A stretch of 5,960 nucleotides of DNA from Rhodoferax sp. GTDB taxonomy: Bacteria > Pseudomonadota > Gammaproteobacteria > Burkholderiales > Burkholderiaceae_C. This document shows positions 1-5,556 of the stretch, one piece after another (within the stretch, counting starts at the first letter, position 1; each line of letters starts with the position of its first letter). The stretch spans positions 1-5,960 of the forward strand of contig JARXAU010000196.1 of assembly GCA_029865675.1 (NCBI GenBank), written 5' to 3'. The position numbers and the translations under genes are program-made. Under the pieces are notes generated by a model. The model ran no database searches. It was not told where the DNA came from and saw only the letters and a program-made list of their open reading frames with translations.

Positions 1-1457
1 GCCTTCACCAGTGGCTGGTGGTCCCAGGAAGTGAGCTTGCCCTGGGTCAGCGCGTGCCCCACCAGCCGACGCCTGCGCTGGCTGGCCAGCACCTCCTGGT
101 GCAGGGCGGGCAAGTCCCAGCGCTTTGCCACTTCTTGCACAAAGGCGCCCAGCACTGCTTGGTGCGCGGGCACGGCGGCCAGGTTGTTTAACTCGTCCGG
201 GTCAGTCTCCAGGTGGTAAAGCAGGCAAATGTCGTCTTGCGAGTACATGAACTTCCAGGGCCCACGGCGGATCATCACCAGCGGCGTCTTGCTGCCCTCG
301 GCCATGTATTCGCCAATCGCCTCGTCGTGGCCCGGCGCTCCGGGCACGCCTTGCAAGTGCGGCAGCAGCGAGCGGCCATCGATCGGCAAATGCGCGTCCA
401 GCGTGCCACCGGCCAGCTCCACAAAGGTGGGTAATAAATCGATGGTGGACACGCTGCCCGTCACCCGGTGCGCGGCAAAGCGCTGGGGCGCGTGGATGAC
501 CAGGGGCACGCGCGCGGCCATCTCGTACCAATGCATCTTGTACCAAAGGCTGCGCTCGCCCAACATGTCGCCGTGGTCGCCCGAGAACACGATGATGGTG
601 TCCTCGCGCAGGCCGCAGTCGTCCAGGGTTTTGAGCAGCTTGCCGATTTGGCTGTCCACATAGCTGCAAGCGCCAAAGTAGGCGCGCCGGGCGCGGGCAA
701 TCGCTTCGTCAGGCAGCGGTTTGTCCCACAGGTCAATCACCTTGAGCAGGCGTTTGGAATGCGTGTCTTGCGCCGCCTGGGCAATCACGGTGCGCGGCAT
801 GGGGATGTCCACGCCCTCGTACAAGTCCCAGTATTCGGCGGGAATGGTGTACGGGTCGTGCGGGTGCGTCATCGACACCGTCAGGCAAAACGGCTGCTCG
901 GGCGTGTTGCGCACATGGTCATACAGGTATTGGCGCGCTTTGAACACCACTTCTTCGTCAAAGTCGAGCTGGTTGCTGCGCACGCACGGCCCAGCTTGCA
1001 GCACCGAGGCCATGTTGTGGTACCAGCTAGGGCGTTTTTCCAGCGCGTCCCAGTTCACCGCCCAGCCGTAGTCGGCGGGGTAAATGTCGCTGGTCAGGCG
1101 CTCCTCGTAGCCGTGCAACTGGTCGGGGCCGCAAAAATGCATCTTGCCCGAGAGCGCCGTGCGGTAGCCCAGGTTGCGCAAGTAGTGGGCGTAGGTGGGC
1201 ACGTCGGCAGCCAGGTCCGCCGCATTGTCAAAGCCGCCAATGCGCGAGGGCAATTGACCGCTCACCAGGCTAAAGCGCGAGGGCGCGCACAGCGGGCTGT
1301 TGCAATACGCCGAGTCAAAAGTCACACCCTGAGCGGCCAGCTTAGACAAATGCGGCATTTGCATCACAGATGCCGGGTCGTGCAGCGGCAGCAAGGGCGC
1401 GGCCATCTGGTCGGCCATGATGAACAGGATGTGGGGGCGTTTGGTGGCGTGGCTCAT
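1..1457 (-). CDS. betC: Choline-sulfatase, C-terminus cut by window edge
   Basis: Cytoplasmic type I sulfatase expected to hydrolyse choline-O-sulfate to choline and sulfate, supplying choline for glycine betaine synthesis or catabolism. The frame is open from ATG at 1457 to the left edge (485 full codons). Seen in it: N-terminal HILFIMADQ with metal ligand D16; the sulfatase signature CAPSR at 57-61, with C57 the residue converted to formylglycine; SGKMHF with K105 and H107; HPHDPY at 198-203; and SGDHGDMLGE with metal ligands D294-H295. The NSPLCAPSR context, the GPDQLHGYEERLT segment and the last visible residues SWDHQPLVK match the choline-sulfatase subgroup rather than generic arylsulfatases. 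BetC proteins are about 500-510 residues, so only some 20 residues should be missing. There is no strong Shine-Dalgarno before the ATG, but no other in-frame start is evident just upstream. It lies 99 bases downstream of vapC on the same strand. The bet transporter or regulator genes that often accompany betC are not in this window. Confidence 0.93.
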   Translation of the reverse strand, partial: MSHATKRPHILFIMADQMAAPLLPLHDPASVMQMPHLSKLAAQGVTFDSAYCNSPLCAPSRFSLVSGQLPSRIGGFDNAADLAADVPTYAHYLRNLGYRTALSGKMHFCGPDQLHGYEERLTSDIYPADYGWAVNWDALEKRPSWYHNMASVLQAGPCVRSNQLDFDEEVVFKARQYLYDHVRNTPEQPFCLTVSMTHPHDPYTIPAEYWDLYEGVDIPMPRTVIAQAAQDTHSKRLLKVIDLWDKPLPDEAIARARRAYFGACSYVDSQIGKLLKTLDDCGLREDTIIVFSGDHGDMLGERSLWYKMHWYEMAARVPLVIHAPQRFAAHRVTGSVSTIDLLPTFVELAGGTLDAHLPIDGRSLLPHLQGVPGAPGHDEAIGEYMAEGSKTPLVMIRRGPWKFMYSQDDICLLYHLETDPDELNNLAAVPAHQAVLGAFVQEVAKRWDLPALHQEVLASQRRRRLVGHALTQGKLTSWDHQPLVK

Positions 1458-1515
1458 AGGTCGGTTTGCGAAAAACGGGGACGAAGATGCGCAGGGCTGG
1501 CAATGGTACTTGGCG

Positions 1516-1544
1516 CAGTGCGGCGCCAAGGGGCCTTTGCACTG
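1516..1544 (-). terminator. Possible hairpin between vapC and betC
   Basis: CAGTGC (1516-1521) and GCACTG (1539-1544) form a 6-bp inverted repeat around a 17-base GC-rich loop that can pair further (GGC with GCC). It sits just past the vapC stop and before the betC start, where a terminator or attenuator would separate the two units. No T-run follows on either strand, so an intrinsic terminator is not demonstrated. Confidence 0.2.
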
Positions 1545-1556
1545 TGGGGCGGGGGT

Positions 1557-1952
1557 TTACAAAAGCCGCGCGCTTTGGCCCTGCGCCTGCAGCAAGCCCA
1601 CGGCTTGTTTGTCAAAAGACACAAAGGTCTCGCCGCCCAGCCACTGGCCCTCAAATGCGATGACACCGTCGGCAAAGTCGCCGCCTGCCTCCAGCATCGC
1701 CAAGCCAGCGTCCACGGCTGGGCGACTGGCTTGCACATTGGAGGCGGCCATCAAGGCGCGCACCGCCGCCGCTGCGTCAGCCACCCCAAAACCGTAAACG
1801 CGGCGCAGCACCCAGACCAGCTCGCACAAACTGGGCAGCGCCACCGCGACCAAGGTGGCGGACAACAAGGCGTCAGCCGCCGCCTGCGCCTGTTGCGGGT
1901 CGTCGCGCACCAGGGCGCGCACCAGCACATTGGTGTCGGCGGTGATCTTCAT
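1557..1952 (-). CDS. vapC: PIN-domain toxin, VapC family
   Basis: A 131-residue PIN-domain protein, the usual VapC length, predicted to be an Mg2+-dependent endoribonuclease toxin that cleaves RNA (tRNA or rRNA in characterised VapCs) when freed from its antitoxin. The PIN acidic residues are visible: D6 in TADTNVL, E44 in PSLCELVWVLRR, D92 and D95 in GDFADGVI, and D114 in SFDK. The catalytic set therefore appears intact and the toxin probably active. Its ATG overlaps the antitoxin stop by four bases (ATGA, 1949-1952), and its own Shine-Dalgarno is poor, so translation is probably coupled to vapB. It is the second gene of a two-gene operon. The RNA target cannot be deduced from sequence. Confidence 0.9.
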   Translation of the reverse strand: MKITADTNVLVRALVRDDPQQAQAAADALLSATLVAVALPSLCELVWVLRRVYGFGVADAAAAVRALMAASNVQASRPAVDAGLAMLEAGGDFADGVIAFEGQWLGGETFVSFDKQAVGLLQAQGQSARLL

Positions 1953-2200
1953 GGCGCGTCGCCCCAGGCTTGGGCGATGGCCTGGTCCATCTCTTCCAGT
2001 GTGGCCACTTTCGCAGTCTTACCCGCCAGCAGGCCGACGAAATCCTCCATGGTGCCGGCCGGTTTTGCGGCATACAGAACCCCCTTGCCGCCGGGCAGCA
2101 AGTCCAGCTCCATCTTGTCACCAGGCCGTATGCCAAGGTGCTGCAACACCTCTTTGCGAAAGGTGACTTGGCCCCGGGCGGTGACGGTTAATTGGGTCAT
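1949..2200 (-). CDS. vapB: AbrB/SpoVT-fold antitoxin, VapB family
   Basis: An 83-residue antitoxin expected to bind its own promoter and neutralise the PIN toxin encoded immediately downstream. Residues 1 to about 45 form the swapped-hairpin AbrB-type DNA-binding domain (LTVTARGQVTFRKEVL, LGIRPGDKMELDLL). The C-terminal part (TMEDFVGLLAGKT, then TLEEMDQAIAQAW) is the amphipathic toxin-contacting tail typical of these antitoxins. I chose ATG at 2200 because GAGG lies 7 bases upstream; a TTG seven codons further out (2221) is in frame but has no such support. The gene is divergent from LysE copy 1, with 121 bases between the starts, so both promoters lie there. VapB-VapC complexes normally autoregulate, which is inferred here. 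Confidence 0.9.
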   Translation of the reverse strand: MTQLTVTARGQVTFRKEVLQHLGIRPGDKMELDLLPGGKGVLYAAKPAGTMEDFVGLLAGKTAKVATLEEMDQAIAQAWGDAP

Positions 2201-2207
2201 AGGAATA

Positions 2208-2211
2208 CCTC
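2208..2211 (-). promoter_or_regulatory. Ribosome binding site of vapB
   Basis: GAGG on the minus strand, 7 bases before the ATG at 2200. It fixes the antitoxin start in preference to the in-frame TTG at 2221, which would place this site inside the coding sequence. Confidence 0.6.
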
Positions 2212-2221
2212 GTTCATGCAA

Positions 2222-2247
2222 AAGTGCGCATCGTAATGGAGAAGTGC
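2222..2247. promoter_or_regulatory. Candidate vapBC operator (paired AAGTGC)
   Basis: AAGTGC occurs at 2222-2227 and again at 2242-2247, exactly 20 bases (about two helical turns) apart in the intergenic region upstream of vapB. This is the expected place and geometry for cooperative binding by a VapB-VapC complex. The adjoining ATGC...GCAT inverted repeat (2217-2232) could extend it. The repeats are short, so chance is not excluded. Confidence 0.25.
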
Positions 2248-2307
2248 ATTATTTTGCCGGCCTAAGTTTCGGTATGGCCCTGTGGTGGGCCGCCGCAGCC
2301 TGGTCGC

Positions 2308-2313
2308 TACAGT
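2308..2313 (+). promoter_or_regulatory. -10-like TACAGT before LysE copy 1
   Basis: TACAGT ends 8 bases before the ATG at 2322 and is conserved in the second copy at 4879-4884. No Shine-Dalgarno precedes this ATG. If the hexamer is a -10 element, the transcript would start at or near the ATG (leaderless). No convincing -35 is visible 17 bases upstream. Confidence 0.2.
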
Positions 2314-2321
2314 CCATCCCC

Positions 2322-2945
2322 ATGCCCCTTGCCGAATTCACCGCCTTGCTCTTGCTGTCTACCGCCGCCAGCTTTTCCCCTGGCCCCAATACCGCCTTGT
2401 CCACCGCCCTGGGTGCCAACCTGGGCTTGCGCCACGCGCTGCGCTTTGTCTGCGCGGTGCCGGTGGGCTGGGGCTTGTTGTTTACGCTGTGCGCGGCGGG
2501 CCTGGGTGCGGTGGTAGTGGCCGTGCCGGGCTTGCGTCTGGCGATCCAGTCCCTGGGCATAGCCTATTTGCTGTGGCTGGCGGCCAAGCTCTGGGGCAGC
2601 CGCACACTGGCGCAGGCCGACGTGGCGCGCCTGCAGGTCACCTTCACCCAAGGCGTGGCGCTGCAGTTTTTGAACATCAAGGCCTGGATGCTGGCCCTCA
2701 CCGTGGTGGCCGGTTGGCTGGCCGGGCGCGACGATGTGCTGCAGCGTTTTGCCATAACGCTACCGCTGATGGTGGCCTTTGGGTTTTTCAGCAACCTGCT
2801 TTATGCGGCCATGGGCGCGCTGCTGCGCGAGTGGCTTAGCGGCCCGGTGGTGGATGGTGTGTCCACGGCGTGGCGCCTGCGTTGGTTTAACCGGGCTATG
2901 GCGGGGGTGTTGGTGGCTACGGCTTGCTGGATGGGGACGCTTTGA
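2322..2945 (+). CDS. LysE/RhtB-family exporter, copy 1
   Basis: A 207-residue inner-membrane protein of the LysE/RhtB superfamily, which exports amino acids or related small molecules; the substrate is not readable from sequence. The diagnostic SPGPNT motif is at residues 19-24 at the end of the first hydrophobic helix. FLNIKAW at 116-122 corresponds to the conserved N-x-KAW motif before the fourth helix. Hydrophobic stretches near residues 5-27, 38-62, 63-90, 112-134, 142-166 and 188-206 fit the family's six-helix plan, and length is normal. I chose ATG 2322 because it puts SPGP at the usual distance; an in-frame ATG at 2274 would add 16 residues. Divergent from vapB. Nearly identical to the copy at 4893-5516, differing at residues 6, 13, 37, 101, 137, 148, 178, 180, 181 and 184. 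Most changes are conservative and all motifs are intact, so both copies look functional. Its 3' end lies against a broken HTH gene. Confidence 0.9.
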   Translation: MPLAEFTALLLLSTAASFSPGPNTALSTALGANLGLRHALRFVCAVPVGWGLLFTLCAAGLGAVVVAVPGLRLAIQSLGIAYLLWLAAKLWGSRTLAQADVARLQVTFTQGVALQFLNIKAWMLALTVVAGWLAGRDDVLQRFAITLPLMVAFGFFSNLLYAAMGALLREWLSGPVVDGVSTAWRLRWFNRAMAGVLVATACWMGTL

Positions 2946-3150
2946 GTGCCGGGCTGCACATTTTTCGTCTAAGTGGCGTCGCGCCCAGCGTCTTGGCTGC
3001 GGCCGCTTGCGTCAAACCGCTGGCATTGAACCAATGGACCAAAGCGATCATGGTTTGCGAACGCAACAACAGGTTTTGCGACTCCGGCGGTCCAAAGCCA
3101 AGGTCTGCGAACACGTTGGCGCTGCCTTTGGTGATTTTGAGATCTGTCAT
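2917..3150 (-). pseudogene. Truncated HTH (XRE/HigA-like) antitoxin gene
   Basis: The reading frame begins at ATG 3150 with an excellent AAGGAG (3157-3162) 6 bases upstream. The first 57 or so residues look like the small XRE-type regulators related to HigA/HTH_37: NVFADLGF at 12-19, a hydrophobic helix at about 33-41, and the HTH start GLTQAAAAKTLG at 45-56. In the family this continues into the recognition helix (typically TQPRVSDL) and a further 30 or so residues. Here resemblance stops near residue 58 (base 2977), and the frame runs through 20 unrelated residues into the antisense of LysE copy 1, ending at 2917. The recognition helix is missing, so the protein is probably non-functional for DNA binding. 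No intact partner toxin (Gp49/RelE-like) is visible upstream. Truncation next to the LysE repeat end suggests a rearrangement junction between 2946 and 2977. Confidence 0.6.
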
Positions 3151-3476
3151 TTGGAACTCCTTGCCTTGCTAAACGCTTGGCTCCCTAAGAAAACGCCTTC
3201 AGCGCGTTGCGGTGCTTGTCGGCGGCAAAGGCCACGGCTTGGACCAGGGCGGCCAGGGGGTGGGGGTGGTTTTCATGGATTGCACTTCGTGCTTGAATCC
3301 GCCTGGCAAGGAACTCGAGAAGTTACTGAACTTGGCCGGGGGCAGGCAATCAGTAATTAAGCCGAGCGCTGCTATCAGGCTGCACGACGATCAATCACTA
3401 AATTGGGCTGCAACGGGCATAGAGCGCTGGGATCAAACCACCCAAAACTGGACTTTCATTTTCATTATTGATAGGC
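3151..3476. other. Intergenic stretch with possible gene debris
   Basis: No intact gene was recognised in these 326 bases. The part nearest the HTH gene (3151-3300) is GC-rich like the host. On the minus strand it encodes a short piece, PHPLAALVQAVAFAADKHR, ending at a TAG at 3185-3187. This resembles the N-terminus of small HD-domain (SpoT/MESH1-like) proteins. Only out-of-frame ATG (3276) or non-standard starts are available, so it is debris at best. From about 3340 onward the sequence becomes AT-richer, like the hydrolase region, so the compositional border lies here. I saw no terminator, tRNA or attachment site. Confidence 0.4.
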
Positions 3477-4655
3477 TCACTGTGATTCAGAATGCCAAAC
3501 TACAAAGTCATCAACCGAATAGAGCCTGCAAAGTCCCTTTCCGAACTTGTTGCAATTTACCATCGCGCGCTTAAGCGGATCTTCGCCTCCTTCCGCCCAG
3601 CCCCATGCTCCATTGGGTGAAATTGCAAATGCACGGGGAATCAGTTTCGTGAGGTAAGTCTTGTATCCGTTTCTCCCCGAATCCTTGAGGAAAGGTATTG
3701 CCGCTTCATCGTTCAAAGGTGCGAAATCTGTACTGGGTGGTGTCTCCGTCAGGTTAGCACTACCGTATTTGGCGTAGATCTCCAATCGTTCACTAGGCAT
3801 TCCTACTGAACGTAAGAACGCCGTGACTTCTGGCTGCCAAATTCGTGCACCAGTTCTGGCTCCAAATAGGCTGTGGGAGTCTGCGCCAAATATGCCAAAT
3901 GCAACCAAGCGAGCCGATCCTCCTGCCTCTGTGTAGCTGTCAAACATCCCTCGGTAGGTTGAAGTCTTGAAGTAGCTATCGTTGTCACCGTAGAGCCAAA
4001 GAGAGGGTACTCGCGTGTTCTTTGCATAGCTCGCCGCTGCTTTTGCTAGGCCAAGTTCCCAGGCAGAGCATGACTCTTGGCGCAACCCACCAGCAAAGTT
4101 AATGAGTGCCCGAACTCCTGGGTAGTTGAAGGTGCCAAACGCAAGAGTGGTCCACCCACCGTGAGATTGTCCAATTACAAGGATGTGATTCTTATCTGCC
4201 CATCCTTGAGCGGTCACATAGTCCAACGTTGCTTTGACGTCTTCAGCTTGTGTTTCTCCATTGCTGCCTATGTTGCAGCCAACACCAATATATGACCCTT
4301 GCGACTTGGAGAAACCTTGCCGCATTGGAACAACTACCGCATACCCACGCTGCAGGAAGAAACGAGCAGCGACGGCTGGACGGTATCGGCTTTGGAACCT
4401 TGTGTCTCCGGGCGCCTTTCCATGGTTGATGATCGCAATGGGAAATGGCCCATCGCCATCGGGCTTGTAGATTGTGGTTTCCAGCTCGATGGTAAATAGG
4501 CCCTTCTTTGGGACCATCAAGACAGTTTCATTAAGCGATGGGTCGATCTCCGATTGCTGAGCATGCAGTTGCGATGCTGCTGAAGATAGTAGTGCACAGG
4601 CGAATGCCCCTCGTAATGCCAGACGCCTGACAATTTCTCGTGCAATTGTGGGCAA
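3477..4655 (-). CDS. Secreted alpha/beta-hydrolase (dienelactone-hydrolase-like)
   Basis: A 392-residue exported serine hydrolase of unknown substrate, probably an esterase or peptidase-like enzyme. Numbering from the GTG at 4685 (subtract 10 for the TTG start): basic and hydrophobic signal peptide with a likely cleavage after LHA (40-42); oxyanion-type INHGKAPG at 86-93; nucleophile elbow GQSHGGW with S174; acid D234 or D236 in YGDNDSYF; and H271 in ADSHSLF. The triad is complete. Residues about 340-397 form a separate C-terminal block (RAFAISPNGAWGWAEG, then C378, C386, RLYSVDDFVVW) of a kind I associate with a small domain shared by varied Burkholderiales proteins, from memory only. I prefer TTG 4655 because AAAGGAG sits 5 bases upstream and the signal peptide is then compact; GTG 4685 (402 residues) has only AGGA 4 bases away. 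GC is lower than in the neighbours (29/60 in one line), suggesting transfer. It is alone on its strand, between the two LysE copies. Confidence 0.85.
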   Translation of the reverse strand: MPTIAREIVRRLALRGAFACALLSSAASQLHAQQSEIDPSLNETVLMVPKKGLFTIELETTIYKPDGDGPFPIAIINHGKAPGDTRFQSRYRPAVAARFFLQRGYAVVVPMRQGFSKSQGSYIGVGCNIGSNGETQAEDVKATLDYVTAQGWADKNHILVIGQSHGGWTTLAFGTFNYPGVRALINFAGGLRQESCSAWELGLAKAAASYAKNTRVPSLWLYGDNDSYFKTSTYRGMFDSYTEAGGSARLVAFGIFGADSHSLFGARTGARIWQPEVTAFLRSVGMPSERLEIYAKYGSANLTETPPSTDFAPLNDEAAIPFLKDSGRNGYKTYLTKLIPRAFAISPNGAWGWAEGGEDPLKRAMVNCNKFGKGLCRLYSVDDFVVWHSESQ

Positions 4656-4660
4656 TGGCG

Positions 4661-4667
4661 CTCCTTT
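4661..4667 (-). promoter_or_regulatory. Strong ribosome binding site before a TTG start
   Basis: AAAGGAG on the minus strand lies 5 bases before TTG 4655-4653. It would be inside the gene if GTG 4685 were used. Its strength and spacing decide for the TTG start of the hydrolase. Confidence 0.55.
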
Positions 4668-4685
4668 TGGTGATGAAATTTGCAC

Positions 4686-4838
4686 TTAATCCTACAGCAG
4701 TGAATGCACGGTTGTTGAATCAATGCATCAATTGTGAAGCGCTTCCAACTTAGATTTTTTGATCCGTCTGAATCGGGCGTGTACCAGGGTTGCTTCGCAC
4801 GCAACACGTAAAGTAGCGGCAGCGGCAGGCCGCGCAAT
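4686..4838. other. Lower-GC leader region of the hydrolase gene
   Basis: Upstream region of the hydrolase, where its promoter should lie on the minus strand. TTGATG followed after 17 bases by TGCATT is the best -35/-10 pair I could find, but it matches consensus poorly. A small direct repeat ATCAAT-GC-ATCAAT (4719-4732) is present. There is no recognisable gene. Composition shifts back to GC-rich at about 4810, marking the right border of the foreign-looking segment. Confidence 0.3.
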
Positions 4839-4878
4839 ATGACAGCGGCTGCGGCCGCAGAGACCGCAGCCTGGTCGC

Positions 4879-4884
4879 TACAGT
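4879..4884 (+). promoter_or_regulatory. -10-like TACAGT before LysE copy 2
   Basis: Identical in sequence and position to the TACAGT before copy 1, ending 8 bases before the ATG at 4893. It lies in the 25-base upstream block that both copies keep, so the duplicated unit appears to carry its proximal promoter region. No -35 or Shine-Dalgarno is evident. Confidence 0.2.
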
Positions 4885-4892
4885 CCATACCC

Positions 4893-5516
4893 ATGCCCCT
4901 TGCCGAACTCACCGCCTTGCTCTTGCTGTGCACCGCCGCCAGCTTTTCCCCCGGCCCCAACACTGCTTTGTCCACCGCCCTGGGTGCCAATCTGGGGCTC
5001 AAGCACGCGCTGCGCTTTGTCTGCGCGGTGCCGGTGGGCTGGGGCTTGCTGTTTACTTTGTGTGCGGCGGGGCTGGGCGCGGTGGTAGTGGCCGTGCCGG
5101 GCTTGCGTCTGGCGATCCAGTCCCTGGGCATAGCCTATTTGCTGTGGCTGGCGGCCAAGCTCTGGGGCAGCCGCACGCTGGCGCAGGCCGACTTGGCGCG
5201 ACTGCAGGTCACCTTCACCCAAGGCGTGGCGTTGCAATTTTTGAACATCAAGGCCTGGATGCTGGCGCTCACCGTGGTGGCCGGTTGGCTGGCCGGGCGC
5301 GAAGATGTGCTGCAGCGTTTTGCCATAACGCTATCGCTGATGGTGGCCTTTGGGTTTTTCAGCAACCTGCTTTATGCGGCCATGGGCGCGCTGCTGCGCG
5401 AGTGGCTTAGCGGCCCGGTGGTGGGCGGCCTGGCCACGGCACTGCGGCTGCGCTGGTTTAACCGGGCTATGGCGGGGGTGTTGGTGGCTACGGCTTGTTG
5501 GATGGGGACGCTGTAA
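4893..5516 (+). CDS. LysE/RhtB-family exporter, copy 2
   Basis: A 207-residue inner-membrane exporter, paralogous to the gene at 2322-2945 with 197 of 207 identical residues (hand count). SPGPNT (19-24), FLNIKAW (116-122) and the six hydrophobic helices are all present, so it should be functional, with unknown substrate (amino acid or related metabolite). The start at ATG 4893 matches copy 1; an in-frame ATG at 4839 would add an alanine-rich 18-residue extension with no ribosome binding site. The stop is TAA rather than TGA. The EamA transporter begins 40 bases after the stop on the same strand, so the two may be co-transcribed. This copy next to another transporter may be the original location, but the window alone cannot prove direction. 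Confidence 0.9.
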   Translation: MPLAELTALLLLCTAASFSPGPNTALSTALGANLGLKHALRFVCAVPVGWGLLFTLCAAGLGAVVVAVPGLRLAIQSLGIAYLLWLAAKLWGSRTLAQADLARLQVTFTQGVALQFLNIKAWMLALTVVAGWLAGREDVLQRFAITLSLMVAFGFFSNLLYAAMGALLREWLSGPVVGGLATALRLRWFNRAMAGVLVATACWMGTL

Positions 5517-5543
5517 GCGCCCTTTTCGGTGCTGAGGCCTGTC

Positions 5544-5549
5544 TACACT
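5544..5549 (+). promoter_or_regulatory. -10-like TACACT before the EamA gene
   Basis: TACACT ends 7 bases before the ATG at 5557, the same arrangement as the TACAGT before both LysE genes. CAGG (5550-5553) lies too close to the ATG to be a good ribosome binding site. Consistent with a start-proximal promoter; not proven. Confidence 0.2.
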
Positions 5550-5556
5550 CAGGCGC

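Larger units (their letters stand above)
2293..2945 (+). repeat. Direct repeat, copy 1 (LysE gene unit)
   Basis: Left copy of a repeat of about 650 bases whose partner is 4864-5516, at a constant offset of 2571 bases with no indels. Homology begins 29 bases before the LysE ATG (CCGCAGCCTGGTCGCTACAG is identical in both) and ends at the stop codon (TGA here, TAA in the partner). The outer flanks are unrelated. By hand count 41 of 624 coding bases differ (about 93.4% identity). Confidence 0.95.
4864..5516 (+). repeat. Direct repeat, copy 2 (LysE gene unit)
   Basis: Right copy of the direct repeat at 2293-2945, in the same orientation. Together the two enclose the HTH remnant and the hydrolase gene, so the repeat period is 2571 bases. 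Identity is uneven: bases matching 2508-2605 and 2764-2853 are identical, while those matching 2854-2882 carry 10 changes in 29 bases. Confidence 0.95.

Noticed and set aside
2274..2321. Longer N-terminal starts for the LysE proteins (ATG 2274 and ATG 4839)
   Set aside because: Both are in frame, but the extensions differ in length and mostly in sequence between copies, lack ribosome binding sites, and would push SPGPNT too far from the N-terminus for this family.
468..2945. An 825-codon open frame on the plus strand running across betC, vapBC and LysE copy 1
   Set aside because: Only its last 207 codons make a recognisable protein (LysE). The earlier part is antisense to well-supported minus-strand genes and its product is low-complexity, rich in H, R, Q and V, as expected from GC-rich antisense frames.
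2779..3574. Plus-strand open frames spanning the end of LysE copy 1 and the 2946-3476 gap
   Set aside because: They overlap LysE in another frame or the HTH remnant on the opposite strand, with no motif or plausible start signal.
4711..4740. ATCAAT-GC-ATCAAT short repeat as an integron attC or phage attachment site
   Set aside because: It is only 14 bases long, with no attC core (GTTRRRY/RYYYAAC) pair, no integrase gene and no matching copy at the left border of the low-GC segment.
2293..5516. Composite transposon or insertion-sequence origin of the direct repeats
   Set aside because: The repeats consist of an exporter gene, not a transposase. I saw no terminal inverted repeats and no target-site duplication at their outer edges.
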